Part shown: positions 5,458-5,661 of the stretch, piece by piece
Layout of the letters: each line of letters begins with the position of its first letter
How positions within the stretch are numbered: position 1 is the first letter of the stretch
Origin: an uncultured Lachnospiraceae bacterium
GTDB taxonomy: Bacteria > Bacillota_A > Clostridia > Lachnospirales > Lachnospiraceae
NCBI GenBank assembly: GCA_946614075.1
Contig: CAMOGO010000095.1
Coordinates: 1-5,661, forward strand
Length of the DNA stretch: 5,661 nucleotides
Direction: 5' to 3'
The notes under the pieces: model-generated
Databases searched by the model: none
What the model was told of the DNA's origin: nothing
The model's input: only the letters and a program-made list of their open reading frames with translations
Program-made: the position numbers and the translations under genes

Positions 5458-5501
5458 GAACGAAGGAAAGGATGAGTGGTTTCAGCGTGGACAGGAGGTG
5501 A
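5454..5501 (+). other. Short ORF 4 of the relay
   Basis: ATG 5454 overlaps the stop of short ORF 3. The 15 codons give MRTKERMSGFSVDRR, ending at TGA 5499-5501, which overlaps GTG 5498. Its sequence is not a clear copy of the 44-base unit, yet its length is the same. From GTG 5498, GTG-AGT-GAG-TGA makes a 3-codon ORF whose stop (5507-5509) overlaps the next gene's GTG at 5506. Translation is unproven. Confidence 0.25.
5493..5498 (+). promoter_or_regulatory. Ribosome site fixing the GTG start at 5506
   Basis: A perfect AGGAGG lies seven bases before GTG 5506. The codon just before that GTG, in its frame, is a stop (TGA 5503-5505), so no earlier start is possible. The run GTGAGTGAGTGA (5498-5509) gives several overlapping start and stop codons. 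This gene can therefore be initiated on its own as well as by coupling. Confidence 0.85.
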
Positions 5502-5505
5502 GTGA

Positions 5506-5661
5506 GTGAAGGTATGTTTCGCGATGGCGGCAGGCTTGGCAGTTCTCCAGATCCTGTCGGCCGTCTGGTCATTTTTCAGGAGGAGCAAGCGGTTCCGAAG
5601 GGTGCCCTGGTATCTGGCAGGCGGATATCTGGCAGTGGCGTTGATCACCTGGCTGAAAGGG
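5506..5661 (+). CDS. Probable TadC-like membrane protein, 5' part
   Basis: Fifty-two codons from a GTG start run off the end of the window. The visible part has two hydrophobic segments: CFAMAAGLAVLQILSAVWSFF (about residues 4-24), then a basic loop (RRSKRFRRVP), then WYLAGGYLAVALITWL (about 35-50). The positive loop between them would stay in the cytoplasm. Tad loci usually place tadC, a second F-family protein, right after tadB, and an N-terminal membrane pair fits. However, the F domain lies beyond the window, so the call rests on position and topology only. It could also be another Tad membrane protein. Confidence 0.55.
   Translation, partial: MKVCFAMAAGLAVLQILSAVWSFFRRSKRFRRVPWYLAGGYLAVALITWLKG

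Larger units (their letters stand above)
5361..5460 (+). repeat. 44-base tandem duplication with 15-base sub-repeats
   Basis: Bases 5361-5404 and 5405-5448 are identical over all 44 positions, and 5449-5460 repeats the last third of the unit (GCAGGATGAGAA). Inside each unit, NNTGAGANA recurs at spacings of 15, 15 and 14 bases (TGAGA at 5367, 5382, 5397, 5411, 5426, 5441, 5455), so the unit itself is three smaller repeats. A related TGAGAAACG stands alone at 5293. The array is purine-rich on the + strand. Perfect identity implies a recent duplication. Confidence 0.95.

Noticed and set aside
5361..5460. CRISPR array
   Set aside because: The 44-base copies are directly adjacent with no unique spacers between them, and there are no cas genes in view.
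5105..5572. Ser/His/Arg-rich reading frames on the - strand
   Set aside because: They are the complement of the purine-rich repeat array, which makes pyrimidine-rich, stop-poor sequence. No ribosome site, family or context supports them.

Overview
The window looks like chromosomal DNA from a GC-rich member of the Clostridia, most likely Lachnospiraceae-like. This is inferred from the protein types (xylulokinase, a DUF4867-type protein and a short fucose-isomerase-like protein in one operon, next to a Firmicutes-style Tad locus with a ~240-residue TadB). The other clues are the strong AGGAGG ribosome sites and a clear sigma-A promoter. No sequence search was possible, so the taxon is a judgement.

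Region 1 (1-2787) is the 3' end of a sugar-catabolism operon on the + strand: the C-terminal 217 residues of a xylulokinase-type FGGY kinase, a 212-residue DUF4867-type protein of unknown function with cupin-like metal-site residues, and a 493-residue L-fucose/L-arabinose isomerase-like protein. The last two genes overlap by ATGA. An isomerase plus a sugar kinase is the standard way to turn an aldose into a phosphorylated ketose. The exact sugar cannot be read from the sequence.

Region 2 (2788-3176) is a non-coding boundary. It starts with an excellent intrinsic terminator (2825-2858), followed by two back-to-back strong inverted repeats (2861-2913 and 2916-2948) without a U tract. A near-consensus promoter follows (TTGACA, 17 bases, TATAGT; 3006-3034) whose -35 box lies inside a perfect TTGTTG-A-CAACAA palindrome. 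An untranslated leader of about 135 bases then leads to the next operon.

Region 3 (3177-5661) is the start of a Tad/Flp-type secretion and pilus locus: tadA (CpaF-type ATPase), tadB (T2SSF-family inner-membrane protein) and the first 52 codons of a probable tadC. Its gene junctions are unusual. The C-terminal tail of TadA carries five 18-base tandem repeats. The tadA-tadB gap is a 24-codon ORF with ATGA overlaps at both ends, built partly of 21-base repeats. The 225-base tadB-tadC gap contains a perfect 44-base duplication, and four short ORFs plus a 3-codon one run from just after tadB to the tadC start, each overlapping the next by four bases (GTGA or ATGA). The stop/start overlaps fall exactly 44 bases apart three times. 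This possible termination-reinitiation relay is the most interesting feature of the window.
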